From contig CAKZGE010000002.1 of the NCBI GenBank assembly GCA_936914845.1, positions 62,001 through 126,000 on the forward strand: a DNA stretch of 64,000 nucleotides, read 5' to 3'. A program made the translations under genes and the position numbers. Source of the stretch: an uncultured Chloracidobacterium sp. Its GTDB lineage: Bacteria; Acidobacteriota; Blastocatellia; Pyrinomonadales; Pyrinomonadaceae. Numbering within the stretch: position 1 is the stretch's first letter; each line of letters opens with the position of its first letter. The notes under the pieces were generated by a model that saw nothing but the letters and a program-made list of their open reading frames with translations, did not search any database and was not told where the DNA came from. Below, one piece after another: positions 45,054 through 53,475 of this stretch.

Positions 45054-46127
45054 CTATACAGCCGTTGGCAGATCGGTGTTCGGAGAATCGGATTCGATCT
45101 CTTCCACGGCATTTTCGCTGGAAAGAAGATTGCGAAAGCGTTCAATACTAATATCACCGTGAATGAAATAATACAAACCAAAGATGATCGCCGGCGCGAA
45201 ATAGACCAGATTCATCGCGATCGACATCGCCGCCGCGTCTTCGTGCCGCGTTTCGGGGCGTAAGAATATCAAACTTGCCGCAGTCGCCGCATGAAACGCA
45301 CCTGCGGCCCCGCCCGGTGTCGGCACCACGGAGCTGATCGTGGCAAAGCCCATTACGAAAAGCGAATCGCTAAAGGATATCGGTATATCGAAAGCAAGCA
45401 GGACGAGCCAGGTCGGAATACTGATCGCCAGCCAGAGCGTCGTGGTCCAGAAAACGACCCAGAACGTGCCGCGCCAATCCGTCAAAATGCCGAGCGCCGA
45501 TGCCAACTGCTTCAATATGCTCGTTATGATCTTGGCGACGCGGGCCGGAATATACTTGCGATCCAGCGACCGTTCAGCCCAATCGATGATGCGGATGCTG
45601 TTGCGGTGATAGACATACAAGGCCGCAAACCCGATGATCACACCGATCAGCATCAGATAACCCGCCCATGTAACGTATCTAAAATCTTCTTCGCGGCCCG
45701 GCGGCGGTGTGAACCACAACAGATTGACAGCAAAAAAACATACCAAAGCGGCAAGATCAAAGATCCTCTCAAGCCCCAATGTGACCAAGGCCGCGCTCGG
45801 CCGTACGCGCGGATCGCGCATCGGTATCCACATCGGCCTTACGATCTCCGCCGCTCGGCCTACCAAAAATATAGCAGCGAATCCGACGGTGGTCGTTGCG
45901 AAAAGCTCTTTCAAGCTCGATTCCGTGATCGGCTTTAATAACACCTGCCAGCGGATTGCGCGTAGCAGATAGCCGAGACAGATTATCAAAACCGCCGCAC
46001 TCAAATAGAAAGGATTTGCCCGCCGAAGGCTTTGGCTAACGTGTTCCCAATCCAGGTTGCGGCCAAAGAACCAGAAAATGAATGCCGCAAATAGGATCAG
46101 CAAAATGAATTTGATGTATTTTCGCAA
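45054..46127 (-). CDS. Lysylphosphatidylglycerol-synthase TM region / UPF0104 flippase-like protein
   Basis: A 357-residue membrane protein with about eight hydrophobic segments. The UPF0104/LPG_synthase_TM signature is seen in TTVGFAAIFLVGRAAEIVRPMWI and VPTPGGAAGAFHAATAASL. There is no catalytic aminoacyl-transferase domain as in MprF, so only the flippase-like part is present. Relatives (such as AglD) take part in lipid-linked glycan transfer or lipid translocation. First gene ahead of nrdR on the minus strand. The substrate is unknown. Confidence 0.85.
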   Translation of the reverse strand: MRKYIKFILLILFAAFIFWFFGRNLDWEHVSQSLRRANPFYLSAAVLIICLGYLLRAIRWQVLLKPITESSLKELFATTTVGFAAIFLVGRAAEIVRPMWIPMRDPRVRPSAALVTLGLERIFDLAALVCFFAVNLLWFTPPPGREEDFRYVTWAGYLMLIGVIIGFAALYVYHRNSIRIIDWAERSLDRKYIPARVAKIITSILKQLASALGILTDWRGTFWVVFWTTTLWLAISIPTWLVLLAFDIPISFSDSLFVMGFATISSVVPTPGGAAGAFHAATAASLIFLRPETRHEDAAAMSIAMNLVYFAPAIIFGLYYFIHGDISIERFRNLLSSENAVEEIESDSPNTDLPTAV

Positions 46128-46221
46128 GTCGTTACAACCGGGCCGCTGAGATTTATCTGAAAGCCAAAAGATTTAAGATATAACATCGCTGTTAAATCAT
46201 AAAATGCACTCAACAAATAAA

Positions 46222-46250
46222 AAAGGCCGTCGCCGAAAGCGACAGCCTTT
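46222..46250 (-). terminator. Strong intrinsic terminator after trxA
   Basis: AAAGGC pairs with GCCTTT and, after a single mismatch, GTCGC pairs with GCGAC around the loop CGAAA. On the minus strand the hairpin is followed by a run of T (TTTTTTATTTG). It lies 18 bases after the trxA stop and would end the oxidoreductase operon. Confidence 0.8.
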
Positions 46251-46268
46251 CCGCTGTTTGATAAAACA

Positions 46269-46595
46269 TCAAACGTATTTTTCGACAACCTTGGCGATCG
46301 CTTCTCGAGAGACCGCACCGACAATGCGTTCCTGCTCTTCGCCGCCTTTGAACAGGATGAGCGTCGGAATGCCGCGAATGCCGTAGCGTTGCGGAACGTT
46401 CATATTCTCATCAACATTCATTTTATAGAACGAAGCTTTTCCGTCATATTCTTCGGCAACTGCCTCAACCGACGGAGCTATCATTCGGCACGGTCCGCAC
46501 CATTCCGCCCAAAAATCGACCAGAACCGGCTGCGATGAACCGAGCACGTCATTCTCAAAATCCCTATCACTTACTACTTTTGCAAAATTTGCCAT
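46269..46595 (-). CDS. trxA: Thioredoxin
   Basis: A 108-residue thioredoxin with active site W32-C33-G-P-C36 (FWAEWCGPCRMIAPS) and the cis-Pro loop RGIPTLILFKGG. It reduces protein disulphides using electrons from thioredoxin reductase. Length and motif are standard. It is the last gene before a strong terminator, 44 bases after the OsmC-family gene, on the same strand as a run of oxidoreductases; a shared redox-stress transcript is probable but not proven. Confidence 0.97.
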   Translation of the reverse strand: MANFAKVVSDRDFENDVLGSSQPVLVDFWAEWCGPCRMIAPSVEAVAEEYDGKASFYKMNVDENMNVPQRYGIRGIPTLILFKGGEEQERIVGAVSREAIAKVVEKYV

Positions 46596-46639
46596 AAAAT
46601 CTCCCTTTTCATTAATATGTTGGCATTCTAAGTATGTTG

Positions 46640-47065
46640 CTATTTTACCAGATTAGCCGTCAGATCGATACGCACGGAGAGCGCTTTGCTGACCGGACAG
46701 GCCGCTTTAACCTCTTTTGCGATGTTCTGAAATTCGTCGTCGGTCAAACCGTCAACCTTGGCGTTCGTTTCTAATTCGATGAATTTGATGGAAAACCCGC
46801 CATCATCAGGGCCAAAATCGACCTTTGCACTCGTTTCGATCTTTTCGGGTACGTGGCCGCCTTTTTCCAAGGTTGCGGAAAGTGCCATTGTAAAACATCC
46901 GGCCAGAGCCGCTCCGATCAATTCCTCGGGGTTCGTTCCGGGTTCATCGCCCATTCGGGTATTAAAGGAAAAGTTCCCTTCGAATGCGCCGCTGCCAAGC
47001 GCCATTCTCCCTTTCCCGTCCTTCAATCCTCCCGACCAATTTGCTGTTGCACTGCGTTTTGCCAT
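46640..47065 (-). CDS. OsmC-family peroxiredoxin
   Basis: A 141-residue OsmC/Ohr-fold protein. The two family cysteines are seen in GAALAGCFTMALSATLEKG and KAACPVSKAL, the dithiol pair used to reduce organic hydroperoxides. The chain is of the shorter OsmC type rather than Ohr. It sits 51 bases after the aldo/keto reductase and 44 bases before trxA, so a thiol-electron supply from thioredoxin is plausible. The function of this group (organic peroxide removal) is established for close relatives. Confidence 0.9.
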   Translation of the reverse strand: MAKRSATANWSGGLKDGKGRMALGSGAFEGNFSFNTRMGDEPGTNPEELIGAALAGCFTMALSATLEKGGHVPEKIETSAKVDFGPDDGGFSIKFIELETNAKVDGLTDDEFQNIAKEVKAACPVSKALSVRIDLTANLVK

Positions 47066-47116
47066 AATTTCCTCCCTAATGATCTATCCAGACTCTATTT
47101 ATTTCCTTTTTTCGAC

Positions 47117-48103
47117 CTAGCGGTTGACCGCAGACATCATCGCTTCCGGATAACGGCTTCCGGAGGCTGCGTCAAGCGGAAATGCCTCATTCAAGCGGGC
47201 AATATCGACCGGTGTCAATGCCAAACTAGCCGCCGCCGCATTTTGTTCCAGATACTTGCGTCGTTTAGTTCCGGGAATGGGAACGATATCGTCACCCTGC
47301 GCCATGACCCATGCTAAAGCCAATTGCGAAGCCGTGAAACCTTTTTCTGCCGCCATTTCCTCGACCCGATGAACTAGCTGAATGTTTTTGGCAAAATTTT
47401 CGCCCTGAAACCGCGGCGAATGTCGCCGATAATCATCTTCTGCAAGATCTTCGAATCTTTTGATCTCTCCGGAGAGAAATCCGCGGCCGAGCGGCGAATA
47501 GGCTACGAAACCGATCCCCAATTCGCGACAAACGGCAAGCACGTCATTCCCCTCCACATCGCGCGTCCACAGGCTGTATTCGCTTTGCAAAGCAGTTATC
47601 TTATGCACCGAGTTCGCCTTTCGAAGCGTTTCTGCTCCGGCTTCTGAAAGTCCTATGAACCGCACTTTTCCTTCTTCTACCAAACGCGACATTGCCCCGA
47701 CCGTTTCTTCGATCGGAGTTTCCGGGTCAACTCGATGCTGATAATAAAGATCGATCTCGTCGATGCCGAGCCGTTTCAAACTAGCCTCCGCCGCCTCACG
47801 AACATATTCCGGACGCCCATTGACGCCTCTGATCGATATGTCATTCGGATCGCGTACGATACCGAATTTGGTCGCAATGACATATTCTGCCCGTTTACCG
47901 GCGATCGCTTTTCCGACCAATTCCTCATTCTTGAATGGACCGTACATATCAGCGGTATCCAGAAAATTGATGCCGAGCTCTAATGCTCGATGGATCGTAG
48001 CTATCGATTCCTCGTCGTTGCGTCCGGCGTAGAAATCAGACATCCCCATGCATCCTAAACCGATCGCCGAAACCTCCAATTCACCCAGCTTTCTTGTTTG
48101 CAT
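47117..48103 (-). CDS. Aldo/keto reductase
   Basis: A 328-residue (beta/alpha)8 NADPH-dependent reductase. The catalytic tetrad is recognisable: Asp and Tyr in LDTADMYGPFKNEELVG, Lys in YVIATKFG and His in LYYQHRVDPE. The phosphate-binding end is IVPIPGTKRRKYLEQNA. Closest subfamily is the YakC/AKR13-type (N-terminal SAIGLGCMGMSDFY). It probably reduces carbonyls and aldehydes. The start overlaps the end of the luciferase-like gene by 23 bases, so the two are translationally linked. Confidence 0.93.
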   Translation of the reverse strand: MQTRKLGELEVSAIGLGCMGMSDFYAGRNDEESIATIHRALELGINFLDTADMYGPFKNEELVGKAIAGKRAEYVIATKFGIVRDPNDISIRGVNGRPEYVREAAEASLKRLGIDEIDLYYQHRVDPETPIEETVGAMSRLVEEGKVRFIGLSEAGAETLRKANSVHKITALQSEYSLWTRDVEGNDVLAVCRELGIGFVAYSPLGRGFLSGEIKRFEDLAEDDYRRHSPRFQGENFAKNIQLVHRVEEMAAEKGFTASQLALAWVMAQGDDIVPIPGTKRRKYLEQNAAAASLALTPVDIARLNEAFPLDAASGSRYPEAMMSAVNR

Positions 48104-49121
48104 AACTCCGTTCCTCCATTTTGCTGTTCCACACGTCCGCCACTATTTCGTAAGAGCGAAGGCGGGCCGCATGATCATAAAATATTCCATTTATCATGAT
48201 CTCATCGGCATTCGTACGTTCGACGAGATCTTTCAGGCCATCCCGCACAGATTCGGGTCCGCCGATGATAGATCCGGCCATTCTCTGCTGCACGAGGGCT
48301 TTCTCTTCGGGCGTCCAGACGCCGTCCATATCCTTCACCGGCGGCTTGATCCGGCCCGGCTTTCCTCTTACGAGAGCAATGAAAGACTGATATTGCGATG
48401 TAGCATGAAAGGCCGCTTCTTCGTCGGTTTCCGCTGCATAGACATTGATCGCGACCATTGCGTATGGCTTGCTCAACTCGGCGGACGGTTGAAAATTGCG
48501 GCGATAAAGTTCGAGGGCCGGCAATGTATTTTCCGGAGAAAAGTGGGCCGCAAAGGCGAAAGGCAAACCAAGCCGTCCAGCCAATTGGGCCGAAAATCCG
48601 CTTGAGCCGAGCAGCCAGATCGGAACTTTTGATCCATTTCCGGGTACGGCGATCACTGGTTGGCCATTGACCGGATCGTTTAAAAAGTACCGTAGCTCGG
48701 TAAGCAATTCGGGGAAATCGTCACCGTTCGTTTCTAATGTGCGCCGCAGAGCATGTGCCGTCCGCCGATCGCTGCCGGGAGCGCGTCCCAAACCAAGATC
48801 TATGCGTCCGGGAAACAATGCTTCCAGCGTGCCGAACTGTTCGGCGATCACCATTGGCGCATGATTCGGCAGCATTATGCCGCCCGCACCTACTCTAATG
48901 GACTTTGTTCCCGCGGCCACATGACCTATCACGACCGATGTTGCGGCACTCGCGATGCCCGGCATATTATGATGTTCGGCCAGCCAAAATCGACGATAAC
49001 CCAAGCTTTCCGCAAGTTGGGCCAGTTCCAGCGTATTGCTGAATGATCGCTCGATCGTCCCGCCCTCGGTCACCGGTGCAAGATCGAGAACCGAATATGG
49101 GATCGAAAACACATCTGGCAT
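48081..49121 (-). CDS. LLM-class flavin-dependent oxidoreductase (luciferase-like)
   Basis: A 346-residue bacterial-luciferase-fold protein of the group with N-terminal VLDLAPVTEGG, followed by YRRFWLAEHHNMPGIASAATSVVIGHVA, RVGAGGIMLPNHAPMVIAEQF and PGRIDLGLGRAPGSD. These are flavin- and F420-type monooxygenase/reductase signatures; most relatives use FMN. The substrate is unknown. It lies in a run of redox genes, 15 bases after the OYE-type enzyme and overlapping the aldo/keto reductase. Confidence 0.92.
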   Translation of the reverse strand: MPDVFSIPYSVLDLAPVTEGGTIERSFSNTLELAQLAESLGYRRFWLAEHHNMPGIASAATSVVIGHVAAGTKSIRVGAGGIMLPNHAPMVIAEQFGTLEALFPGRIDLGLGRAPGSDRRTAHALRRTLETNGDDFPELLTELRYFLNDPVNGQPVIAVPGNGSKVPIWLLGSSGFSAQLAGRLGLPFAFAAHFSPENTLPALELYRRNFQPSAELSKPYAMVAINVYAAETDEEAAFHATSQYQSFIALVRGKPGRIKPPVKDMDGVWTPEEKALVQQRMAGSIIGGPESVRDGLKDLVERTNADEIMINGIFYDHAARLRSYEIVADVWNSKMEERSYANKKAG

Positions 49122-49136
49122 ATCATACTCCTTTTA

Positions 49137-50204
49137 TCAGATCTCTATCGCTCTTAAATATTGTTTCGGCACATCGACCGAGCCGCCTAATTCCCGGGCC
49201 GCCTTGAAGGGGAAAAACGGATCACGGAGCGATTCACGAGCTATCAGAACTGCATCCGCCGAGCCTTCGGCGATGATCTGCTCTGCTTGTAACGGTTCTG
49301 TGATCAGCCCCACCGCACCGGTTTTGATACCGGCTTTTTCCCTGATCTCGCGGGCAAATCTCACTTGATATCCTGGTCCCACAGGTATCTCCGCTCGCGG
49401 AACATTTCCGCCGGTTGACGTATCGATAAGATCTATACCGAGTTCACGGAGCCGTAAAGCATATTGCACCGATTGGCCCACGTCCCAACCGCCTTCGACC
49501 CAATCCGTCGCAGAGATCCTGACAAACACCGGCAGCGTTTCCGGCACCTCCTTTCGAACAGCTTCGGCCACCATTAACGGAAATCGCATTCTGTTTTCCA
49601 GATCACCGCCAAACTCGTCCGCCCGGTCATTCGAAAGAGGTGAGAGAAATTCGTGCAGCAGATACCCATGGGCTGAATGTATCTCCACAACCTCGAAACC
49701 CGCATTTACAGCACGCCGCGCCGCCATCTGAAAAGCCGCGACGGTTTGCTCTATTTGCTGATGCGTCATCGCCTGCGGCTCAGGAAAATCCGGAGCAAAT
49801 GCTTTGTCCGAAGGCCCCACGACCTGCCAGCCGCCATCTGTCGGCAAGACCGCGCCGCTGCCCAGCCATGGAACAGCTGTCGATGCCTTGCGTCCGGCAT
49901 GTGCGATCTGGATTGCCGCGACCGCTCCCTGCTGCTTGATGAACGCTGTGATCCGTGCAAATGCCTGAGCATGTTCTTCTGACCAAATGCCCGAATCGGC
50001 CGGCGATATGCGTCCTTCCGGAACTACGGCGGTCGCCTCGACGATCACTAGCCCTGCCCCGCCAACCGCCCTGCTCCCCAAATGGACGAGATGCCAATCG
50101 GTCGGCATCCCATCGACACTCGAATACTGACACATCGGCGATATCCACAGACGATTGCGAAAGGCCACGTCCCTGATCTTCAATTTTTCAAACAATTTGC
50201 TCAT
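49137..50204 (-). CDS. Old-yellow-enzyme family ene-reductase (YqjM-like)
   Basis: A 355-residue FMN TIM-barrel enzyme. Signatures: FRNRLWISPMCQYSSVDGMPTDWHLVHLG near the N-terminus (the Cys-containing motif of the YqjM-like thermophilic OYE class), QIAHAGRKAS, EIHSAHGYLLHEFLSPLSND and RGGVGL-like EKAGIKTGAVGLIT at the end. It reduces activated C=C bonds of electrophiles with NADPH and is linked to oxidative stress in Bacillus. It follows the quinone-reductase-like gene by 4 bases and precedes the luciferase-like gene by 15 bases. Confidence 0.94.
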   Translation of the reverse strand: MSKLFEKLKIRDVAFRNRLWISPMCQYSSVDGMPTDWHLVHLGSRAVGGAGLVIVEATAVVPEGRISPADSGIWSEEHAQAFARITAFIKQQGAVAAIQIAHAGRKASTAVPWLGSGAVLPTDGGWQVVGPSDKAFAPDFPEPQAMTHQQIEQTVAAFQMAARRAVNAGFEVVEIHSAHGYLLHEFLSPLSNDRADEFGGDLENRMRFPLMVAEAVRKEVPETLPVFVRISATDWVEGGWDVGQSVQYALRLRELGIDLIDTSTGGNVPRAEIPVGPGYQVRFAREIREKAGIKTGAVGLITEPLQAEQIIAEGSADAVLIARESLRDPFFPFKAARELGGSVDVPKQYLRAIEI

Positions 50205-50208
50205 TTTC

Positions 50209-51222
50209 TCAGATCTTGATCACGATCTTGCCGAAATGTGATGCTTTTTCCATGTAGCGCAAAGCGTCGCGGGCGTCTTCGAAATCGAAGATACTATCAA
50301 CAACCGGCCTCAGCTTCGCGTGGGAAATAGCTGCGTTCATATCTTCGAACATCTTTCGCGAGCCGACATAGATGCCGGTCAGACGCAGTGACCGCATAAG
50401 GATCGGCATTGGTGAAAAATCACTTTCGCCGGTGTCCAAAACGCCTATAACGGCAACATGCCCACCCGTTTTGACAGCTTTCAGAGAGCGCCCGATCGTC
50501 CCCGGCCCGCCGACCTCGACCACATGGTCAACGCCGACTCCGCCCGTCAGTGTCGCTACCGCCGAGTCCCATTCGGGTATATTCCGATAGTTGATCGTTT
50601 CGGCCGCTCCCAAAGAGCGCACCTTTTCCAGCTTTTCATCGCTGCTCGAGGTCGCGATGACCTTTGCTCCCGCCATAACAGCAAACTGTGTGGCAAAAGT
50701 AGAGACACCTCCGGTTCCAAGCGTCAGCACCGTTTCCCCTGCCTGAAGCCTGCCGGCGTCAAACAAGGCATGCCAAGCCGTCACCGCCGCACACGGCAGC
50801 GTCGCCGCTTCTTCGAACGAAAGGTGCGATGGAATGCTCACTAAGCCGTCCTGGCTGAAAGTTCCGTATTCACGCAGAACACCTTGCCACCTTTGCCCGC
50901 CGCCCAATGCGGTTTTGGATTTTTCCGCGTCTATTGCCCCTTCCGCCCAGCCTTGCATAAAAATGGGCATTACACGATCGCCGACCACCCATCTTTCAAC
51001 GCCCTCACCAACCGCTGCCACCTCGCCCGCTCCATCAGAAAATGGCGTCACCGGCAACCGCATCCGTTTATTGTAGTCGCCGCGAACGGTCATTAGGTCG
51101 CGGAAATTCACGGAGAACGCGCTGAATTTAACTAGTACTTCGCCAAATCGCGGCTCCGGCACTTCTTGGTCATTGATCTTCAACCCGTCGATCCCGAATT
51201 CTGTTATTTCATATGCTCGCAT
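50209..51222 (-). CDS. Zinc-independent MDR oxidoreductase (quinone-reductase/alcohol-dehydrogenase-like)
   Basis: A 337-residue medium-chain dehydrogenase/reductase. The GroES-like N-terminal domain (NDQEVPEPRFGEVLVKFSA, VVGDRVMPIFMQGW) is followed by the Rossmann part with the nucleotide motif ETVLTLGTGGVSTFATQFA. The usual catalytic-zinc Cys is not apparent, placing it with NAD(P)H-dependent quinone/alkene reductases. The ATG at 51220-51222 fits the family start; a farther upstream one adds an unlikely 14 residues. First gene of the run MDR, OYE, LLM, AKR, OsmC, TrxA. Confidence 0.9.
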   Translation of the reverse strand: MRAYEITEFGIDGLKINDQEVPEPRFGEVLVKFSAFSVNFRDLMTVRGDYNKRMRLPVTPFSDGAGEVAAVGEGVERWVVGDRVMPIFMQGWAEGAIDAEKSKTALGGGQRWQGVLREYGTFSQDGLVSIPSHLSFEEAATLPCAAVTAWHALFDAGRLQAGETVLTLGTGGVSTFATQFAVMAGAKVIATSSSDEKLEKVRSLGAAETINYRNIPEWDSAVATLTGGVGVDHVVEVGGPGTIGRSLKAVKTGGHVAVIGVLDTGESDFSPMPILMRSLRLTGIYVGSRKMFEDMNAAISHAKLRPVVDSIFDFEDARDALRYMEKASHFGKIVIKI

Positions 51223-51309
51223 CTTTTTTACCTGCCGATCGTTCCCGCAGCTCGCAGCCTCCACAAAGACAGGAAGACAAAGGCGGCTGAAAACTGCGGG
51301 AATCTTATG

Positions 51310-51978
51310 TTACTTTTTGCGTGGTGTTTTCAATTCCAATTTTACGACCACATCATCACGGATCAGGTCATCTGCTTTACCCGCATATGCCATGCCGAAA
51401 TCTTTTCGATTGATGGAAAAATCCGCCGTTACTGCGACTGCGTCGGCTTCTACCTTGATCTCCGCCGGAAAAGTGATCGATTTTTTCTGGCCGCGAAGCT
51501 CCAGATCTCCGGTAACGATATAATTCCCGGCTCCCCTTGCGGCATCCGGTACGATCTTCGTCGAAGTAAAGGTTGCCGTCGGGTACGTTTCCGCATCAAA
51601 GAAGTCCGGTTTCATCAAGTGGTCGGTAAGCCCGTCCGCGTCTGTAAAGATCGACGCCGTTTCGATCTTTACCGTTACGCTGCTTTCTTCAGGCTTCTCG
51701 TTCACCAGATCGATGGTCCCGGTAAATTTCTTAAATCCGCCGTCGTGCTTACCGGAAACTTTAGAACCGACAAACAACACCTTCGAATTTTCCGGATCAA
51801 TAGTAAGGGCGTCTCCCTTGACCGCTACGGACGAAGGACTTGCTGCCGGACTTGCCGACGCATTTGCTATCGGTGTCGCGGAATTTGTCACTGTTGCTTT
51901 CGGTTTGTTTGCAGCCGGATCCTCGCACCCGGCCAGAAATACTGCTGCTCCAAAAACTGCTATCGCTAATTTGGTCAT
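51310..51978 (-). CDS. YceI-family lipoprotein
   Basis: A 222-residue exported protein. The lipobox LAGC (VFLAGCEDP) marks it for lipidation. Residues about 50-222 form a YceI lipid-binding beta-barrel (KVLFVGSKVSGKHDGGF, GTIDLVNEKPEESSVTVKIE, YPTATFTSTKI, DFSINRKDFGMAY). YceI proteins bind isoprenoid lipids or quinone-like molecules in the periplasm. A good Shine-Dalgarno (GGAGGA, 51985-51990) precedes it, as does a striking pair of direct repeats at 52002-52021. It lies between the thioredoxin-like gene and the oxidoreductase run. Confidence 0.93.
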   Translation of the reverse strand: MTKLAIAVFGAAVFLAGCEDPAANKPKATVTNSATPIANASASPAASPSSVAVKGDALTIDPENSKVLFVGSKVSGKHDGGFKKFTGTIDLVNEKPEESSVTVKIETASIFTDADGLTDHLMKPDFFDAETYPTATFTSTKIVPDAARGAGNYIVTGDLELRGQKKSITFPAEIKVEADAVAVTADFSINRKDFGMAYAGKADDLIRDDVVVKLELKTPRKK

Positions 51979-52001
51979 TTATGTTCCTCCAAAAAGGTAA
52001 T

Positions 52002-52021
52002 TATAAAACTTCTATAAAACT
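52002..52021. repeat. Tandem TATAAAACT direct repeat upstream of the YceI gene
   Basis: Two identical 9-mers (TATAAAACT, 52002-52010 and 52013-52021) are separated by 2 bases, an 11-bp period that puts them on the same face of DNA. They begin 24 bases upstream of the YceI ATG. Such spacing suits a response-regulator-type operator. Chance is possible in AT-rich DNA. Confidence 0.45.
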
Positions 52022-52045
52022 ATTACTTCGATCGCTATTTCTTTC

Positions 52046-52657
52046 TCAGACAGCCGCGATCGATCGTGCGACGTCCCATTCCCGCATTAAATGTTCCAGC
52101 TCCGTCTGCAGTGAAATGGTCTTGTCGGCGAGATACCATCGCTGCAGTGCCTCGCCGATCTCCGATTTTGGCCGACCTTCCTCTTTCATCTGATGGTACA
52201 GAGCCTGTGCGGCGACCGGCCGAGACCCCCAACTTCCGATGATCTCGTAACTTTCCGCATCGACAGCGATCAATTTTGGTATAGCGCGGCCGCCTTCTGT
52301 CAAAAACCGATCCATAAGCGGCAGATTCTCGTCCCGCAACAAATACCTTGTTTCGATATTTTGACCATGTTCGGCGATCTTCTCGATGGGCGGAATATTC
52401 TGCGCCGCGTCACCGCACCAACTTTCCGTCAAGATCAGCCAGATCATTCTTCGCTGGACATTTTGCGCAGCGTCCGCCGCCCACGGCATTGCCTGAACCG
52501 TCTTCTGCAGCCGACGCATACGAGCATCATTGAGCCTGGTGTATTCAACCATCGCCGGCGAATTGTCCGTTCCGGTGGTACGCCCCTCTGCTGACAGGGC
52601 TGCGACCAAGCCCGAATATTCGGCGAAACTCATTGACCTATCGATAAATTCTTTCAT
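52046..52657 (-). CDS. Thioredoxin-family protein
   Basis: A 203-residue cytoplasmic protein with a thioredoxin-like fold (Thioredoxin_9/YbbN-like). The active-site region is ILTESWCGDAAQNIPPIEK, so the CxxC position reads WCGDA: one cysteine is kept and the second is Ala. The cis-Pro loop is AIPKLIAVD. The family (for example Bacillus YtpP/YbyB-type) is associated with bacillithiol or general thiol exchange. Loss of the resolving Cys suggests a monothiol mechanism or a binding role. The ATG at 52655-52657 is the first plausible start. An Rrf2-type palindrome lies 196 bases upstream, so regulation by the neighbouring Rrf2 protein is probable. Confidence 0.8.
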   Translation of the reverse strand: MKEFIDRSMSFAEYSGLVAALSAEGRTTGTDNSPAMVEYTRLNDARMRRLQKTVQAMPWAADAAQNVQRRMIWLILTESWCGDAAQNIPPIEKIAEHGQNIETRYLLRDENLPLMDRFLTEGGRAIPKLIAVDAESYEIIGSWGSRPVAAQALYHQMKEEGRPKSEIGEALQRWYLADKTISLQTELEHLMREWDVARSIAAV

Positions 52658-52852
52658 TAGATCACACCCCCAACAATCGTGTAACGATTCGAAACACTTC
52701 CAATATTCGCGGTATCCAGACTGCAAAATATATGCCCATTTTCTATGATCACCCTGCCTTGATCAGCGATATAGCGACCGGAACCAAACCGCAGATCCTC
52801 CGCATTGAGAAATTGTTTTTTTCAGCCCTACACTTTATGCTCAATGCCGATC

Positions 52853-52871
52853 TGTAACGTATTTTGATACA
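52853..52871. promoter_or_regulatory. Second Rrf2-type operator (TGTAAC-N7-GATACA)
   Basis: TGTAAC GTATTTT GATACA matches the perfect palindrome before the Rrf2 gene at 11 of its 12 arm positions with the same 7-base spacer. It sits 19 bases beyond the Rrf2 stop, ahead of the leftward thioredoxin-like gene, in a 232-base non-coding gap that otherwise shows no gene. Confidence 0.5.
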
Positions 52872-52889
52872 GTTCCGGTCAAAAAAATT

Positions 52890-53315
52890 TCAAACTTCCT
52901 CTTGCTCGATCATTTCCATAACGCTTTTCAGCGTATATTGCGACAATTTCTCCACCACCGTTCTATCTATATCTTTTTGCAAACAGCACAGAACAGCTTC
53001 GATATTTTTCCCAACCGGACAATCCTTATTCGGAGTTTTAGGAGACAATGCAAAAAGATCTCCGCACGAAACCGCTTTGTAAACCTCCGCCAAATTTATC
53101 TCGTCCGGGCATCTTGCCAATTTCGAACCTCCGGCCGCACCGGGCTGCGACAAAACCAGATCTGCCTGATTCAAACTTCCCAGCAAACGGCGGATGACAA
53201 CGGGATTGGTATTCACGCTGCCGGCAATGTACTCCGATTTCAGAAGTTCTTCCCGGCTTTTGGCCAATAAGGTCAGCACGTGTACCGCTTTTGAAAATTG
53301 ACTGTTCGCCGCCAT
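52890..53315 (-). CDS. Rrf2-family transcriptional regulator
   Basis: A 141-residue Rrf2-type repressor with a winged HTH (AANSQFSKAVHVLTLLAKS, then TNPVVIRRLLGSLNQADLVLSQPGAAGGSKLA, the wing being rich in Gly). Cysteines in the effector region (SCGDLF, CPVGKN and a CC pair, CCLQKD) could sense redox or electrophile stress, but they do not match the C-x5-C-x6-C spacing of the classic 2Fe-2S members (NsrR, IscR). It resembles the YwnA/CymR-like branch. A perfect palindrome overlaps the region just before its ATG (53313-53315), as expected for autorepression. Confidence 0.88.
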   Translation of the reverse strand: MAANSQFSKAVHVLTLLAKSREELLKSEYIAGSVNTNPVVIRRLLGSLNQADLVLSQPGAAGGSKLARCPDEINLAEVYKAVSCGDLFALSPKTPNKDCPVGKNIEAVLCCLQKDIDRTVVEKLSQYTLKSVMEMIEQEEV

Positions 53316-53316
53316 T

Positions 53317-53335
53317 TGTAACAATGATAGTTACA
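53317..53335. promoter_or_regulatory. Perfect palindromic operator at the Rrf2 start (TGTAAC-N7-GTTACA)
   Basis: The two 6-base arms are fully complementary with the 7-base spacer AATGATA. The element ends 1 base from the Rrf2 ATG, overlapping where the ribosome-binding site and promoter must lie. Rrf2 proteins bind similar palindromes and commonly regulate themselves. Seen directly; function inferred. Confidence 0.65.
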
Positions 53336-53475
53336 TTTGAGGCGGATGTCAAGGTCAGATCTGCAACCGTCTTATATGCCGGCTTTGGCTTTCTGCAACG
53401 CCCGCATCGGAACTGCCGGTAGTGCCTTTTTTAACCCGCTCGACAGTTCGCCTTTTGTGTTAGAATATCTTTCAA

